Part shown: positions 18,888 to 29,676 of the stretch, piece by piece | How the letters are laid out: the number at the start of each line of letters is the position of its first letter | Numbering within the stretch: position 1 is the stretch's first letter | DNA from: Alcaligenaceae bacterium | GTDB taxonomy: Bacteria > Pseudomonadota > Gammaproteobacteria > Burkholderiales > Burkholderiaceae_B | Assembly (NCBI GenBank): GCA_012727555.1 | Contig: JAAYGT010000124.1 | Coordinates: 1-48,723, forward strand | Length of the DNA: 48,723 nucleotides | Direction of reading: 5' to 3' | Program-made: the position numbers and the translations under genes | Notes under the pieces: generated by a model | What the model was told of the DNA's origin: nothing | The model's database searches: none | The model's input: the letters and a program-made list of their open reading frames with translations, nothing else

Positions 18888-20936
18888 TTACGTGGAGAGA
18901 CGTGTGAACGCTTGCTTGAAACGTTCAAATTCATGGTTGAAATCAAGGGTGCGCCGCTGGGATGTCATGGCAGCGAGCAACTGGCTACCCTGCGTCTCGG
19001 GCTTGATCCAGACCCAGATGCGGCGATCACGGATATAGAACATGGAAAACACACCGATGACAAGAAAAAGGCTGCCCAGATAGACTGTATTTTTACCCGG
19101 ACTACGTGCCACCTGAAACACACTGGCCTGAATGTGCTCAAAATGATCGAGCGTAAGGAACACGGGTGAAGGGTAGTCGGGCAAATTGGCCAATGCCAGC
19201 ACCGCCAGCTGCAGCCAGTCGGCATCGATGCGGGCCGCATCACCTTCACGTGCTGCGGGTGGCAAACCTTGCTGTGTACGAACAATATCACGCAATTCCG
19301 CCAATGTTAGCTGAATCATCGGGACAGCGAATTCAAGCACTTTGGCACGCTCCTGCTCGGGCACACGTTCAATCAGACCATTCAAGCCAGACCGATAGAA
19401 CGTTTCGAGAGCCCCGCGAGCTGCTTGCTGCAAGGTTGGTACTGGCATCCCCATGCCCGTATTGTTCTGGGCAAAGCGCAGTGCCGCCAATTCAGTGAGC
19501 TCGGGGCGCTCAAGGGCAGCACGCAAACGCATGAACTCCTCCATTGTGCCCTGGGTGTCGGCTGGAATGCGCACATAACGGAAAGGCTGGGCGGCTGTTT
19601 CACGCATGCCCGCCAGAAACACGGAGCTGCCATCAAGCGTGATCGGCAACATGTAATTGGTGAATTCGCGGGCCTGACCATCGCTGCCGATAATGCGGTA
19701 TTGCACACTGGGGCCCACGTTCTGCAACGCATCGTTGCGTACACCTGCGGCGCTGCCGGTTACAGCAGCAACATGATCCATCATGGCCTTGGGCTGAGGC
19801 TCTGTATCTGCCGCCATGTTTTCCACGTTGATCACACGCAACGCGGTAAATTCCACGTTCAGTGTCTGAGGTGTGTCTGAACCCGAGGCGACATCAAGCT
19901 GCGAGGTTTGTCCTACTTTACCGGCCAGTTCGAAACTGCGGTAGTCAGGGCCTTTCAGGGGGTAGCCCACCAGGCCCAGCGTACTGCCGCCGTCATCGAA
20001 ACTGGACTGATACACCGTCACACCCTTATAGCGTAACGGTTCATTCACCTCGATCATGCGATTGAACGTTTCTCCGGTTTCAGGGTCGGTTACTTCAACA
20101 TCGCTCTTGAAGCTGCTGGGCATGCCGGTGGAATAGTACTCAACGATAAACCGGTTCAACTTCAGGGTGAACGGCAACGGCTGAATCAGCACGCCATCAT
20201 CAACGCTGACAAGACCATGACTGCCCTGACTGCCATCAGGAATGAGCATGTTGGCCCTGAAGCTGGGATTACCCGGAGCCAGACGCCCTGATTCGGGTAC
20301 CTGGGAAATGAGCATGTTCTGCGTGATGGGTTCTTTGCCACCGAACCAGACCTGCAAACGCACGGGCAGTTCGCTGTCAAGCAAGCCCCCCACACAAATG
20401 ACAACGATCGCAACGTGCGCAAAAATGTAGCCCAGGCGATTCGCCCCCCCCTTTTTGGCGGCCAGCAAGGTTCCGTTTGCATCTTCACGGACCTTGAATC
20501 GGTAGCCCTGTGAGCGCAACCAGCTTTCCATCAAGGCACGGCTTTCAGCGGCCGATGCGGTGGTGGAATGCTCAACGCGATGATGAAAGGCACGCAAACT
20601 GCTGACCCGGACATACTCACGAAAAGAACGTGCATCGCGCACCATTTTGGGCGCGTTGCGCAGCACGCAAATACTGGTTGAAATAACCAGAAAAGCCATG
20701 ATCAACAGGAACCACCAACTGTTATAGATGTGCCAGATCGAAAACGTATCGAACACACCAAACCAGAAAGGACCAAACTTGTCGAGATAGGTTGTGCTGG
20801 CCTGATTTTGCTGAAGCACGGTACCAATGATGCTGGCCACACAAATAAACGTGAGCAGACTGACCGCAAAACGCATGGAACCGAGCAATTCCATGAAATC
20901 AGCACCCAGTTGACGGAATGTTGCGTTATTTTTCAC
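18888..20936 (-). CDS. resB: Cytochrome c biogenesis protein ResB
   Basis: Ccs1/ResB partner of CcsB in System II. Three N-terminal helices (about 18-40, 72-95 and 165-190) are followed by a large periplasmic domain and a fourth helix near the C-terminus (about 620-640: NTVYLGSLFLVIGVFSMFYI). The early motif ELLGSMRFAVSLLTFICVASIIGTVL is typical. At 682 residues it has the long betaproteobacterial form. The longest frame starts with GTG at 20936; an ATG at 20894 (MELLGSMRF) is a credible alternative. The first in-frame GTG is only 14 nt beyond the U-run of the terminator that ends the upstream cytochrome c4 transcript. Confidence 0.92.
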   Translation of the reverse strand: MKNNATFRQLGADFMELLGSMRFAVSLLTFICVASIIGTVLQQNQASTTYLDKFGPFWFGVFDTFSIWHIYNSWWFLLIMAFLVISTSICVLRNAPKMVRDARSFREYVRVSSLRAFHHRVEHSTTASAAESRALMESWLRSQGYRFKVREDANGTLLAAKKGGANRLGYIFAHVAIVVICVGGLLDSELPVRLQVWFGGKEPITQNMLISQVPESGRLAPGNPSFRANMLIPDGSQGSHGLVSVDDGVLIQPLPFTLKLNRFIVEYYSTGMPSSFKSDVEVTDPETGETFNRMIEVNEPLRYKGVTVYQSSFDDGGSTLGLVGYPLKGPDYRSFELAGKVGQTSQLDVASGSDTPQTLNVEFTALRVINVENMAADTEPQPKAMMDHVAAVTGSAAGVRNDALQNVGPSVQYRIIGSDGQAREFTNYMLPITLDGSSVFLAGMRETAAQPFRYVRIPADTQGTMEEFMRLRAALERPELTELAALRFAQNNTGMGMPVPTLQQAARGALETFYRSGLNGLIERVPEQERAKVLEFAVPMIQLTLAELRDIVRTQQGLPPAAREGDAARIDADWLQLAVLALANLPDYPSPVFLTLDHFEHIQASVFQVARSPGKNTVYLGSLFLVIGVFSMFYIRDRRIWVWIKPETQGSQLLAAMTSQRRTLDFNHEFERFKQAFTRLST

Positions 20937-20950
20937 AAAGCACGTTTCAC

Positions 20951-20986
20951 AAAAAAAAGGGGAGGCTACGCATTGATAGCTTCCCC
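20951..20986 (-). terminator. Intrinsic terminator between cytochrome c4 gene and resB
   Basis: On the minus strand a 10-bp stem with one mismatch (GGGGAAGCTA, 20986-20977, with TAGCCTCCCC, 20968-20959) and an 8-nt loop is followed by eight U residues (20958-20951). It lies 73 nt after the cytochrome c4 stop and just before the resB start. This implies that resB is expressed by read-through or from a promoter hidden nearby. Confidence 0.8.
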
Positions 20987-21059
20987 TGTGGTGTGTTTTT
21001 ACCGTCAGCCTTTCTGTGGGCTGTACGATGCAACGGGTGCCGATTGCACCCGGAATCCG

Positions 21060-21761
21060 TTAACGCAGACCGGCAGCGTAATCGGCCACTGCAGCGATGT
21101 CGGCATCGCTCATGCGGTCGGCGATGGCACGCATGACTTCGTTGTTGGCACGATCGCCACTACGGAAAAGTTTGAGCTGATCAGCGATGTACGACGAAAA
21201 CTGACCCGACAAACGGGGATACTGACCAGGTACACCCGCCCCGTTAGGCGAGTGACAGCCTGCACAGGCAGGTACGCCACGTTCCGGCAAACCGGCACGC
21301 CAGATTTTCTGGCCGCGTTCCATGGTGGCTTCGCTGGTGGCTGTGGCGGCTTTTTCGTAGTCGAGGTTCTGCAGCGACAGGTAGTAGGCCACGTTCTTCA
21401 TGTCTTCGGGCGTCATGGCCGAAGCGAACGGTGTCATGATGGATGGTGCGCCATTGGCCCCCCCGCGGGCGGCAGGTTTGCCGTCTTTCGAGGCAAATGC
21501 CGTGAGCTGACGGTACAGGTAATCGTGCGCCTGGGACGCCAGATTGGGGTTTGCAGGCAACATGCTGTTCCCGGCATCACCGTGACAGCTGGCACAGGCC
21601 AGGATGCCGCGCGCAGGGTCACCGTTGATGTACAGTTGTTCGCCGGCGGCGGCATCGGGTTTCGGCAAGCCAGCGCCATCGGCAGCAAATGCAGCGGAAA
21701 CTACGGAAGACCCCAGCAGCACGCCGCTGGCAACTACGATTCGGGAAAGCATACGCTTCAT
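21060..21761 (-). CDS. Dihaem cytochrome c4
   Basis: A periplasmic electron carrier with two c-type haems that donates electrons to terminal oxidases. The 233 residues begin with a Sec signal peptide (about 1-26, cleavage after AAFA). The haem motifs are CASCH (56-60) and CAGCH (166-170), each heading a half of similar design, with distal methionine candidates in SIMTPFASAMT and EVMRAIADRMSD. It is a natural client of the ResB/CcsB machinery encoded next to it. The same order engB - c4 - resB - ccsB is common in Burkholderiales. Confidence 0.93.
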   Translation of the reverse strand: MKRMLSRIVVASGVLLGSSVVSAAFAADGAGLPKPDAAAGEQLYINGDPARGILACASCHGDAGNSMLPANPNLASQAHDYLYRQLTAFASKDGKPAARGGANGAPSIMTPFASAMTPEDMKNVAYYLSLQNLDYEKAATATSEATMERGQKIWRAGLPERGVPACAGCHSPNGAGVPGQYPRLSGQFSSYIADQLKLFRSGDRANNEVMRAIADRMSDADIAAVADYAAGLR

Positions 21762-21981
21762 GAAGACCTCGACGATCGGAATTCGATCCAGGTGCCGTAG
21801 ACACCACGATTACAATACCTTGACCGGATGCCAACGCTGAAACAGATAATGCGAATATCAGCTGCCGGAGCAACCCTGCTTGCACTACGAACCAGCGAAA
21901 TTACAGCAAAAGGAAAAGGCGCAACAGTTTCAAACGTGCGATTATACAATAGGGCTTGAAATATACCGATCAAGGTTCACT

Positions 21982-23618
<1,637 letters not shown>

Positions 23619-23620
23619 GT

Positions 23621-25612
23621 TCAAGGGCGCAAGGCTTTGTCCAGCACCGCCGCAAAACGCGGTGCATTCATGAAACCGACCACCCGTACCTCCGGAAGCT
23701 CCCGACCCCGGGCATCAAAGAAAATGATGCCCGGTGGCCCGAACAGGTTGAACCGCTTCAACAGGGCGCGGTGCCCCGCATCGTTGGCCGTCACGTCAGC
23801 CTGTACCAACAGCATGCGCGACATTTTTTCTGCAACCTCGGGGTCCGTGAACGTGAAGCGCTCCATTTCTATGCACGACACACACCAGTCGGCGTAAAAA
23901 TCCAGTAAAACAGGTTTATTGGTCTGGGCCAGCAGCGCATCCAGCTCCTGCACGCTGTTCACACGAACGAAACGTGATTTAACATCAGGCACCGCAGCAG
24001 CCACCTGCCCCCCCGTGAAGGGTTTCAAAGGCTGCAGCACGCTGCGCCCGCCGCCTGCCAGCCCCACCAGAATCAATAACGACCAGACAGCAAAAGCCAG
24101 CCCGACAACCTTCAGCAACAACGTACCGGCTCCCTGTCCCGACCACGACCCGAAGCTGCCCAGCAACGCCGCCAGCCAGAGAGCCAGAACACTCCACCCA
24201 AGCATCATCAGCGCTGCAGGCAGCACAGGATTGAGCATCCACCAGGCCGTTGCCAGCAGCAACACACCAAACACATGCTTGACACGCTCCATCCAGGCAC
24301 CAGCACGCGGTTTCAACACGCCCGACGTTGCACCTACAGCCAGCAGCAACACCCCGGAACCCCACGCCATGGCAAACAGCGCAGCACCTCCCAGCAGCAC
24401 ATCGCCCGTTTGGGAAATGAACAACAGGACACCTGCCAAGGGGGCCGCTACACAAGGGCCGACAATGAGGGAAGAAATCATGCCCATCAGGAACACTGCA
24501 CCGTATTGCCCGCCCGGAAGACGCGCCATCAGGGCAGCCAGACGCGACTGCAGGGCCCCCGGTGCCTGCATGGTATAGACATCGAACATAGCCAGCGCCA
24601 GGGCTGCCAGCAGCAGGGCAAACACGACAATCACCCAGGGTGTTTGCAACCAGGCAGCCAGGCTGGCCCCGAGCAGGCCCGCCGCAATACCCAAAGCGGT
24701 ATAAACAACCGACATGCCCAGCACAAACAGTGCGGCAAGGCTGAAACCCCGCCAACGCGCACGGTGAACCGAACTCCGCCCACGCTGAGCGGCCAGGCCG
24801 CTCTGACCCGCAGTGTCATTCGTGCCGACCAGAATCGTCAGCAAAATGGGGACCATGGGCAATACGCAGGGCGTGAAAGACAGCAACACACCCAACAACG
24901 CGCTGATCAAGATGATCTGTGGTGTACTGGATCGGGCCAGTTCAGCGGCAAACGCCGTGTCACCCAGCCCTGCCAAACGGTCGAAGATACCCGTGCCAGA
25001 GTCAGCGAGACCTGTTTGGGCAGTCGTGCGAACACCTGTCTGATCAGGCGCGGGAACCGATGCAGCAACAAAAGCCCCCGTCGCGCTGTAACCGCCGGCA
25101 ACCGGCTGCAACTGGACCCGATGCTCGGCAGGCGGATAGCAGAGCCCTGCGTCGGCACAACCCTGACTGCCGATGAGCAGCGTCCAGCTGGACGAGTAGC
25201 CTGCCATCAGAGGCAACCGGACAGTCACCGTACCGTAGTACACCTCAAGGTCCTGCTCGAACGTTGGATCGTACTTCACCAAACCTTCTGGAAAAACGGG
25301 GCTTCCTGCAAGGACTTGAGCGCCCTCGGGTTCGGCACGAAAGGTGAACCGCTCGCGGTACATGTAATACTCGGGAGCCACCTTGAAATGCACATCCAGC
25401 GTCAGCGGATCCGGCATCGCCACTTGCAGCACAAATGCTTTTTCAGGATCAAGAAAATCTTGCTGGGCGAAAGACGGAACGGGCAACAATACAGCAGCCA
25501 GAACCAGCAGATGCAACAAAACGGCAAGCAAGGAGCGAAACGCTGCAGACAGTATCCGTAGCGGTACGCCTGCGTTGCTGCACAAAGTGGGTATGCCGGA
25601 CAAGAACATCAT
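23621..25612 (-). CDS. dsbD: Thiol:disulfide interchange protein DsbD
   Basis: Passes electrons from cytoplasmic thioredoxin across the inner membrane to periplasmic thiol reductases and apocytochromes. The 663 residues have a signal peptide (about 1-49, ending SFAQ) and an N-terminal alpha domain with cysteines in GSQGCADAGLCYPP. An eight-helix beta domain has its redox cysteines in LLSFTPCVLPMVP and SLIVGPCVAAPL. The C-terminal thioredoxin-like gamma domain has WCVSC (Trp576, Cys577, Cys580). All six redox cysteines are present. Its first base is the last base of the cutA stop (TGATG), so the two are coupled. Proximity to resB and ccsB fits its role in keeping apocytochrome cysteines reduced. 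Confidence 0.95.
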   Translation of the reverse strand: MMFLSGIPTLCSNAGVPLRILSAAFRSLLAVLLHLLVLAAVLLPVPSFAQQDFLDPEKAFVLQVAMPDPLTLDVHFKVAPEYYMYRERFTFRAEPEGAQVLAGSPVFPEGLVKYDPTFEQDLEVYYGTVTVRLPLMAGYSSSWTLLIGSQGCADAGLCYPPAEHRVQLQPVAGGYSATGAFVAASVPAPDQTGVRTTAQTGLADSGTGIFDRLAGLGDTAFAAELARSSTPQIILISALLGVLLSFTPCVLPMVPILLTILVGTNDTAGQSGLAAQRGRSSVHRARWRGFSLAALFVLGMSVVYTALGIAAGLLGASLAAWLQTPWVIVVFALLLAALALAMFDVYTMQAPGALQSRLAALMARLPGGQYGAVFLMGMISSLIVGPCVAAPLAGVLLFISQTGDVLLGGAALFAMAWGSGVLLLAVGATSGVLKPRAGAWMERVKHVFGVLLLATAWWMLNPVLPAALMMLGWSVLALWLAALLGSFGSWSGQGAGTLLLKVVGLAFAVWSLLILVGLAGGGRSVLQPLKPFTGGQVAAAVPDVKSRFVRVNSVQELDALLAQTNKPVLLDFYADWCVSCIEMERFTFTDPEVAEKMSRMLLVQADVTANDAGHRALLKRFNLFGPPGIIFFDARGRELPEVRVVGFMNAPRFAAVLDKALRP

Positions 25613-26028
25613 CAGCAGCCACCCTCAGGCAGGCCATGACGGACCTGATTACGAACCCACTGGAGATAATCAGGTGAACCGCCCAGCACCGGCAGCACCA
25701 GCAACTCGGGAATGTCGTAAGGATGCAGGGAACGCACCCGATCAGCCAAAGACACACAACGGGCACGCGTTGTTTTCAAGGTCAGTGCAACTTCGTCACC
25801 ACCCTCAAGGTTACCCTGCCACATGTACATGGACACGCCTGCCGGACTGACATGCACGCAAGCCGCCAGATGCTCCTCAACAACCACGTGCGCTATACGC
25901 TTGGCGAGCAACATATCGGGCGCCGTCGTAAGCAACAGGACAATATCGTCATCGGTGGGTGTTGCCGATGAGACAAAGGTCAGCGGGGTGGTCGATGTGT
26001 CTGAGACTGAAGGGGGCGCAACGGACAT
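25612..26028 (-). CDS. cutA: Divalent-cation tolerance protein CutA
   Basis: A small trimeric cytoplasmic protein linked to copper and divalent-cation tolerance in E. coli. Its biochemical role is still unclear. The 138 residues carry an N-terminal extension of about 25 residues, then the CutA1 core: IVLLLTTAPDMLLAKRIAHVVVEEHLAACVHV, a Trp-containing MYMWQGNLEGGDEVALTLKT, and LHPYDIPELLVLPVLGGSPDYLQWV. It is upstream of and overlaps dsbD by one base, and lies downstream of the rplQ terminator. Gene order rplQ-cutA-dsbD is conserved in related bacteria. Confidence 0.92.
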   Translation of the reverse strand: MSVAPPSVSDTSTTPLTFVSSATPTDDDIVLLLTTAPDMLLAKRIAHVVVEEHLAACVHVSPAGVSMYMWQGNLEGGDEVALTLKTTRARCVSLADRVRSLHPYDIPELLVLPVLGGSPDYLQWVRNQVRHGLPEGGC

Positions 26029-26120
26029 CAGGGTTCACCCTTAGAAAATACAAAAAAGTTATTCTACCTGTACTGCACAGTGTGTGTTCTGAGGATCCGG
26101 GACAGCCTGTCGGCAGAGCA

Positions 26121-26144
26121 AAAAAAAACAGGCCCCGCAGGGCC
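26121..26144 (-). terminator. Intrinsic terminator after rplQ
   Basis: On the minus strand GGCCC and GGGCC (26144-26140 and 26135-26131) form a short GC-only stem with a 4-nt loop, followed by TG and eight U residues (26128-26121). It lies 22 bp after the rplQ stop and would end the rplN-rplQ transcript before cutA. Confidence 0.75.
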
Positions 26145-26166
26145 CGTTCCGGTATTCAGACTGAAC

Positions 26167-26556
26167 TTATTCAGCCGAATCTTCAGCAGCATCGGTTTCT
26201 GGACGATCAACCAGTTCCATGAATGCCATGGGCGCGTTGTCACCCTGACGGAAACCCATTTTCAGAACACGGGTATAACCGCCGTTACGGTCTTTGTAAC
26301 GAGGACCGATTTCAGCAAACAGTTTCAGAACGGCATCGCGATCACGCAAGCGTGCAAAGGCAAGTCGCTTGTTGGCCAGCGTGGGCTCTTTGCCCAGCGT
26401 GATCAGCGGCTCGACGACGCGACGCAGTTCTTTGGCTTTGGGCACGGTTGTCTTGATGGCTTCGTGCGTAATGAGCGAAACGGCCATGTTGCGGAACATG
26501 GCAAGACGGTGACTACTTGTGCGATTAAGTTTACGCAGACCACTACGGTGACGCAT
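26167..26556 (-). CDS. rplQ: 50S ribosomal protein L17
   Basis: A 129-residue large-subunit protein near the exit tunnel. It starts [20 protein letters not shown], as is nearly invariant, and contains [28 protein letters not shown]. The acidic C-terminal tail ([12 protein letters not shown]) is typical of this lineage. Last gene of the ribosomal cluster, 145 bp after rpoA, followed by a terminator. Confidence 0.98.
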   Translation of the reverse strand: MRHRSGLRKLNRTSSHRLAMFRNMAVSLITHEAIKTTVPKAKELRRVVEPLITLGKEPTLANKRLAFARLRDRDAVLKLFAEIGPRYKDRNGGYTRVLKMGFRQGDNAPMAFMELVDRPETDAAEDSAE

Positions 26557-26701
26557 GATGATTTCCTTTGAATCTAGGTTAACGGTAACAGAAACCGTTG
26601 GTTGACCGGCTCTTCTATCAGCACAGGCTGCGGGCCGGATGGAGGCCGAACTTTACCACATCAAGCAGCAAGTTTTCGGCCCGGTGAACACTTGAATACA
26701 A
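26557..26701 (-). repeat. rpoA-rplQ spacer with two stem-loops
   Basis: This spacer is long for the alpha operon (145 bp). On the minus strand it can form a hairpin with GGCCGAA/TTCGGCC arms (26681-26671 with 26652-26644, slightly bulged) and a smaller AACGGT/ACCGTT hairpin (26599-26594 with 26586-26581). Neither has a U-run. They could be processing or attenuation elements that set the L17 to RpoA ratio. No promoter is convincing here. Confidence 0.35.
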
Positions 26702-27697
26702 TCAGGGACGTTCCAGACCCAGAGGAGGCCAGTTTTCGAGCTTCATGCCCAGAGTCAGGCCGCGTGCAGCAAGAACTTCCTTGATTTCGTTAAGCGACTT
26801 GCGACCCAGATTGGGGGTCTTGAGCAGTTCGTTTTCAGTACGCTGAATGAGATCGCCGATGTAATAGATATTTTCTGCCTTGAGGCAGTTGGCCGAACGT
26901 ACGGTAAGTTCGAGATCGTCGACAGGACGCAGCAACACGGGATCAATTTGTGGTGCACGAACGCCGGGACGTGCCGTTTCTTCGTAGGTATCGCCCGGGC
27001 CTTCCAGCGAGGCAAACACCGAGATTTGATCCATCAGGATGCGCGCTGACTGGCGAACAGCCTCTTCGGGCGTAATAACCCCGTTGGTTTCGATATCGAG
27101 CACCAGTTTGTCGAGGTCAGTGCGCTGTTCGACACGAGCACTTTCAACGGCATAACTGACACGACGGATCGGGCTGAACGAGGCATCGAGAACGATGCGG
27201 CCAATGGTGTGGGTACGGTCATCGGACAACGCACGCACGTTACCGGGCACATAGCCACGACCTTGCTCGACCTTGATCTGCATTTCCAGCTTGCCGTTGT
27301 CGGTCAGTGTGGCAATGACATGATCAGGATTGATGATCTCGACATCGTGCGGCAGTTCGATATCGCTGGCAAGCACAATGCCGGGGCCCTGTTTGCGCAG
27401 ATTCAGGCTGACTTCCTCGCGGTTGTGCAACTTGAATACAACACCTTTCAGGTTCAGCAGAATGTCGACGACGTCTTCACGCACACCGGCGATGGTCGAA
27501 TACTCGTGAACAACACCCGTCATCTGGACTTCGGTAGGTGCGTAACCGGTCATGGACGACAGCAGGATACGGCGCAGGGCATTGCCCAGTGTATGGCCAT
27601 AACCACGCTCGAAGGGCTCCATGACAACCCGCGCATGGTTTTTGCCAACGGGTTCGACTTCGATAGAACGGGGTTTGAGAAAACCTTGAGACGACAT
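26702..27697 (-). CDS. rpoA: DNA-directed RNA polymerase subunit alpha
   Basis: Forms the dimer on which the polymerase core assembles. The C-terminal domain binds UP elements and activators. The 331 residues start [17 protein letters not shown] and include the N-terminal assembly motif [21 protein letters not shown]. The C-terminal domain has [22 protein letters not shown] and [24 protein letters not shown] with the DNA-binding Arg and Asn residues. AAAAGGAAC precedes the ATG. It lies 158 bp after rpsD, an unusually wide gap. Confidence 0.99.
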   Translation of the reverse strand: MSSQGFLKPRSIEVEPVGKNHARVVMEPFERGYGHTLGNALRRILLSSMTGYAPTEVQMTGVVHEYSTIAGVREDVVDILLNLKGVVFKLHNREEVSLNLRKQGPGIVLASDIELPHDVEIINPDHVIATLTDNGKLEMQIKVEQGRGYVPGNVRALSDDRTHTIGRIVLDASFSPIRRVSYAVESARVEQRTDLDKLVLDIETNGVITPEEAVRQSARILMDQISVFASLEGPGDTYEETARPGVRAPQIDPVLLRPVDDLELTVRSANCLKAENIYYIGDLIQRTENELLKTPNLGRKSLNEIKEVLAARGLTLGMKLENWPPLGLERP

Positions 27698-27855
27698 ACA
27701 TGTTCCTTTTCAATACCCTCGGCTCGTTACACCGATAAGGCTGACGGACTAAGAACCGGAAAACCGGCATTCAATACACCGCAAAGCCCACTGATCCAGA
27801 AAACTGAATGAGTGGGCTGCGACAGAACTATAGAACGCTGAGCGCGTACTACGGA
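27698..27855 (-). repeat. rpsD-rpoA spacer with hairpins
   Basis: The 158-bp spacer upstream of rpoA contains a perfect 8-bp inverted repeat AGCCCACT/AGTGGGCT (27785-27792 and 27811-27818) with a smaller CAG/CTG stem inside. It also contains a CCGG-AAAA-CCGG tetraloop hairpin (27756-27767). There is no U-run after the large hairpin. A TATAGT-like hexamer occurs near 27828, but no -35 box matches it. The elements may tune rpoA expression relative to the ribosomal genes. Confidence 0.35.
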
Positions 27856-28479
27856 TTAGCGCGAATACAATTCAACGATCATTGACTCGTTGATGTCGCG
27901 AGCGACATCGGAACGATCAGGAACCTGCTTGAATGTACCGACCAGCTTGGTAGTATCAACTTCAACCCACTGGGGCAAGCCGTTACCTGTTGCCAGATCA
28001 AGCGCTTCACGGATACGAGCCTGTGATTTGGCTTTTTCACGGATGGCGATGACATCGCCGGCCTTGACGATCATGGAAGCGATGTCAGCGGTATGACCAT
28101 TCACTTCGATGGCGCGGTGGTTGACCAGCTGGCGCGCTTCAGCGCGTGTGGAACCAAAACCCATGCGGTATACAACGTTGTCGAGGCGCGATTCCAGCAA
28201 CTGAATCAGGGTCTCGCCAGTGTTGCCACGGCGACGCTCAGCTTCAGCAAAATATTTGCGGAATTGTTTCTCGAGAACACCGTACATACGCTTGAGCTTT
28301 TGCTTCTCGCGCAATTGTACGCCGAAGTCGGAAGTGCGGGCACCCGACGTACGGCCATGCTGACCGGGCTTCGATTCAAATTTGCATTTGGAATCGAGCG
28401 AACGGCGAGCACTCTTGAGAAAAAGATCAGTACCCTCGCGACGCGAGAGCTTGCATTTAGGTCCAATGTAACGTGCCAA
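27856..28479 (-). CDS. rpsD: 30S ribosomal protein S4
   Basis: A primary 16S rRNA binder of 207 residues. It starts [23 protein letters not shown] and ends [10 protein letters not shown]. The S4 RNA-binding domain [35 protein letters not shown] is clear. No zinc-knuckle cysteine set is present. In E. coli S4 represses its own alpha operon by binding the rpsM leader. Whether that holds here is unknown. It lies 11 bp after rpsK. Confidence 0.99.
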   Translation of the reverse strand: MARYIGPKCKLSRREGTDLFLKSARRSLDSKCKFESKPGQHGRTSGARTSDFGVQLREKQKLKRMYGVLEKQFRKYFAEAERRRGNTGETLIQLLESRLDNVVYRMGFGSTRAEARQLVNHRAIEVNGHTADIASMIVKAGDVIAIREKAKSQARIREALDLATGNGLPQWVEVDTTKLVGTFKQVPDRSDVARDINESMIVELYSR

Positions 28480-28490
28480 GATGCTTCCCC

Positions 28491-28892
28491 TTAGATGCGA
28501 CGACGCTTGGGCGGACGGCAGCCGTTATGCGGCACCGGCGTGATATCAGAAATGCTGGAAATTTTGATTCCCAGGGCATTCAGTGCACGCACGGAAGATT
28601 CACGGCCAGGGCCGGGACCCTTGATGCGGACCTCAAGCGTTTTGATACCGTATTCCAGAGCAACACGGCCGGCCGATTCGGCAGCAACCTGTGCAGCGAA
28701 CGGTGTGGACTTGCGTGAGCCCTTGAAACCGGCACCACCCGACGTTGCCCAGGACAATGCATTGCCCTGACGGTCGGTAATGGTGATGATTGTGTTGTTG
28801 AAAGACGCGTGAACGTGAGCAATGCCGTCCGATACGTTCTTTTTGATCTTCTTGCGTACGCGCGATGCGCCGCTATTGGAAGCTTTCGCCAT
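28491..28892 (-). CDS. rpsK: 30S ribosomal protein S11
   Basis: A 133-residue platform protein that helps shape the E-site. It carries [43 protein letters not shown] and the C-terminus [18 protein letters not shown], including the Asn-Gly that is often converted to isoaspartate. It lies 14 bp after rpsM. Confidence 0.99.
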   Translation of the reverse strand: MAKASNSGASRVRKKIKKNVSDGIAHVHASFNNTIITITDRQGNALSWATSGGAGFKGSRKSTPFAAQVAAESAGRVALEYGIKTLEVRIKGPGPGRESSVRALNALGIKISSISDITPVPHNGCRPPKRRRI

Positions 28893-28906
28893 CTTCTAAT
28901 CCTCGA

Positions 28907-29272
28907 TTATTTCTTCAGGGATGCAGCAGCGCGACGCGGGCCCTTGCGGGTGCGGGCGTTGGTGCGTGTCCGCTGACCGCGCACGGGCAGGCCACGCTTG
29001 TGACGCAAACCACGGTATGTTCCCAGATCGATCAGACGCTTGATCGACAGTTGCACTTCACGACGCAGGTCGCCTTCAACAGTGAACAAACCAACCTGTT
29101 CGCGAACACGCTCGAGTTCGGCGTCGGTGAGGTCTTTCACTTTTTTGTTGAATTCAATGCCGGAGGCTTCGCAAATTTTGCGAGCACGGGTGCGACCAAT
29201 GCCGAAAATTGCGGTAAGACCGATTTCAGCATGTTGGTGCGGCGGAATGTTGATGCCAGCAATACGGGCCAT
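28907..29272 (-). CDS. rpsM: 30S ribosomal protein S13
   Basis: A 121-residue head protein that contacts the P-site tRNA and the A-site finger bridge. It starts [26 protein letters not shown], with a helix-two-turn-helix region and a very basic tail ([21 protein letters not shown]). It lies 33 bp after rpmJ and heads the part equivalent to the E. coli alpha operon. Confidence 0.99.
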   Translation of the reverse strand: MARIAGINIPPHQHAEIGLTAIFGIGRTRARKICEASGIEFNKKVKDLTDAELERVREQVGLFTVEGDLRREVQLSIKRLIDLGTYRGLRHKRGLPVRGQRTRTNARTRKGPRRAAASLKK

Positions 29273-29305
29273 GACTGTTCCTTGTTTATATCCGTTGCGC
29301 CTGGC

Positions 29306-29419
29306 TTAGCCCTGGCGCTGCTTGTGACGTGGGTCGGTGCAAATGACGCGTACCACGCCGTGACGTTTAATGATCTTGCAGTTGCGGCAGATCCGCTTTA
29401 CCGATGCCATTACCTTCAT
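29306..29419 (-). CDS. rpmJ: 50S ribosomal protein L36
   Basis: A 37-residue gene recognised by translating the minus strand: [20 protein letters not shown]..., ending DPRHKQRQG, stop TAA at 29308-29306. The zinc ligands Cys11, Cys14, Cys27 and His32 are all present, so this is the zinc-binding (C+) form. It sits between infA (31 bp) and rpsM (33 bp), the expected position. Confidence 0.97.
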   Translation of the reverse strand: MKVMASVKRICRNCKIIKRHGVVRVICTDPRHKQRQG

Positions 29420-29450
29420 GGTTGACTCCTAGTTTCCTGTAACCGGCCGC

Positions 29451-29669
29451 TTATTTAGAGCGGAATACAATTCTGGCGCGTGAGAGATCATAGGGCGTGA
29501 GCTCCACTGTGACCTTGTCACCCGGCAGAATCCGGATGTAGTGCATACGCATCTTGCCCGAGATATGGCCCAACACTACATGGCCGTTTTCCAGCTTGAC
29601 GCGAAAAGTTGCGTTGGGGAGGTTTTCAAGAACCTCGCCCTGCATTTGTATGACGTCGTCCTTTGCCAT
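29451..29669 (-). CDS. infA: Translation initiation factor IF-1
   Basis: A 72-residue OB-fold protein that blocks the A site during initiation. Sequence [22 protein letters not shown] through [28 protein letters not shown] is standard. The frame is open to 29699, but the ATG at 29669 gives the conserved N-terminus. It starts 7 bp after the secY stop. Its position between secY and rpmJ is normal for betaproteobacteria. Confidence 0.98.
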   Translation of the reverse strand: MAKDDVIQMQGEVLENLPNATFRVKLENGHVVLGHISGKMRMHYIRILPGDKVTVELTPYDLSRARIVFRSK

Positions 29670-29676
29670 TCCCTTT

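Noticed and set aside
20730-21800. 356-codon open frame opposite resB and cytochrome c4
   Set aside because: Runs across the start of resB, a terminator and the whole cytochrome c4 gene. No family signal.
24275-25561. 428-codon open frame antisense to dsbD
   Set aside because: Gln/Arg/His-rich shadow translation of a membrane protein gene, without a ribosome site or motif.
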